The notes beneath the pieces are model-generated. The model searched no databases. It had not been told where the DNA came from and saw nothing but the letters and a program-made list of their open reading frames with translations. This document shows, in pieces, positions 13,820 through 14,186 of a stretch of 14,186 bases of DNA. The translations under genes and the position numbers were made by a program. Positions within the stretch are counted from its first letter, which is position 1, and each line of letters starts with the position of its first letter. The DNA is taken from positions 1 through 14,186 of the forward strand of contig JACREK010000186.1 in assembly GCA_016218275.1 (NCBI GenBank). Direction: 5' to 3'. This stretch comes from Candidatus Gottesmanbacteria bacterium (lineage in GTDB: Bacteria; Patescibacteriota; Microgenomatia; 2-02-FULL-39-11).

Positions 13820-14072
13820 TCATAACTGGTATCCTTTTAACCTCTTCAGAGCAATGCTTATTTCATTTTTAGGAGTTTTCTGTTTTTTCTTGGTGAATCC
13901 ATGGAGAATAACACGAGTTTCGCGTTATCTGTCATCGCGAGGGAGCGAAGCGACCGTGGCGATCTCTCTTAATATCAATAAGAGATTGTTTCGTCGTCTA
14001 ACTCCTCGCAATGACATGATGCATATGTTTAACGCGAAACTTGTGGTAATACTCAATTTTCCATTTTTCCAT
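13820..14072 (-). pseudogene. Broken HigB/Gp49-type (RelE superfamily) toxin
   Basis: Two pieces of one toxin gene flank a palindromic repeat. The 5' piece starts at an ATG (14072-14070) and reads MEKWKIEYYHK, like the N-terminal strand of Gp49-type toxins, then enters the repeat and stops at a TAG (14000-13998). The 3' piece (13924 down to a TGA at 13820) reads RVILHGFTKKKQKTPKNEIS, ending KRLKGYQL; the HGF-KK-KTP block is the hallmark C-terminal motif of this mRNA-interferase family. An in-frame TAA (13927-13925) precedes it. The pieces total about 45 codons, whereas family members have about 110, so the middle, including most of the fold, is gone. The toxin cannot be functional as written. 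The intact antitoxin gene starts 40 bp further on, in the usual toxin-first order. Confidence 0.75.
13916..14041. repeat. Nested palindromic element inside the toxin remnant (copy 3)
   Basis: Perfect 12-bp outer inverted repeats, AGTTTCGCGTTA (13916-13927) and TAACGCGAAACT (14030-14041), enclose a palindrome with ends TGTCATCGCGA (13930-13940) and TCGCAATGACA (14006-14016) and facing GATCTCT / AGAGAT arms. The core has the same architecture as copies 1 and 2, but the outer arms are unrelated to those of copy 2. Core sequences of the type TGTCAT-GCGAGG...GCGAAGCGA...GATCTC are widespread dispersed repeats in many bacteria. Weak outer similarity continues into the toxin-coding flanks. No clear target duplication is seen. 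Confidence 0.75.
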
Positions 14073-14078
14073 ATCCTC

Positions 14079-14087
14079 ATTCTAGCA
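14079..14087 (-). promoter_or_regulatory. Possible extended -10 for the toxin remnant
   Basis: TGCTAGAAT on the minus strand is an extended -10 (TAGAAT, 14084-14079) without a good -35. It would start transcription at or next to the ATG at 14072, again giving a leaderless mRNA. Confidence 0.35.
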
Positions 14088-14140
14088 TTATTACTGATTA
14101 TCCTTCGCCTCGGCCACAGGAGGGAAATTTATAAATAACT

Positions 14141-14172
14141 CATGTTACTATGTTTTAAAACATGATAACATG
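14141..14172. repeat. 32-bp near-perfect palindrome at the window edge
   Basis: CATGTTACTATGTTTT faces AAAACATGATAACATG with no loop; only two of 16 positions mismatch. It lies about 70 bp upstream of the toxin remnant's start. It may be an operator of the toxin-antitoxin locus or a terminator stem of a gene beyond the edge; the flanking T-runs are weak. Confidence 0.55.
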
Positions 14173-14186
14173 AAAAGTGATTTTGA

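Noticed and set aside
13803..14138. 111-codon open frame on the plus strand
   Set aside because: It runs antisense through the toxin remnant and the palindromic repeat and has no recognisable domain.
1..14186. Alternative genetic code (UGA as Gly, as in Gracilibacteria)
   Set aside because: All core genes read through with standard stops (TAG, TAA) and none needs an internal UGA.

Overview
The window looks like chromosomal DNA from a small-genome bacterium of the Candidate Phyla Radiation (Patescibacteria), possibly Microgenomates. The lineage is inferred from five things: AT-rich core genes; streamlined RpoB, RpoC and IF2; leaders with almost no Shine-Dalgarno sites; intergenic spacers made of short repeats; and dispersed TGTCAT...ATGACA palindromes. 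A 16S or protein phylogeny would be needed to fix it. TAG and TAA are used as stops, a TGA ends the toxin remnant, and no gene needs UGA recoding.

Layout. On the minus strand, nusA (1520-2596) is followed by infB (1484 down to the window edge; C-terminus missing). On the plus strand, rpoB (2783-6169), rpoC (6377-10096), rpsL (10236-10712), rpsG (10732-11208) and fusA (11332-13449) form one co-directional cluster that joins the RNA polymerase genes to a str-type ribosomal operon. The two groups diverge from a 186-bp region in which two good extended -10 promoters share one palindromic -35 block. After fusA, on the minus strand, come an intact HTH antitoxin gene (13504-13779) and the broken remains of its toxin gene (about 13820-14072), which is interrupted by a palindromic repeat.

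How the genes work together. RpoB and RpoC are the catalytic subunits of RNA polymerase and NusA is its elongation and termination factor. S12 and S7 build the 30S subunit, while IF2 and EF-G drive initiation and translocation. The region is therefore a compact transcription-translation core.

Most unusual features. (1) A palindromic repeat about 100 bp long sits in frame inside the IF2 GTPase domain and adds about 38 residues between switch I and the DTPGH motif. Related elements lie between rpoB and rpoC and inside the toxin gene. (2) Four start codons (nusA, rpoB, rpsL, fusA) are preceded by a hairpin and then a U-rich tract, with no Shine-Dalgarno site. (3) The spacers before rpoC, rpsL and fusA are built of 7-8 bp repeat units, and two of them form long diverged inverted repeats. 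(4) RpoB carries several residues expected to weaken rifampicin binding, and the RpoC trigger loop has MRVRH where MRTFH is usual.
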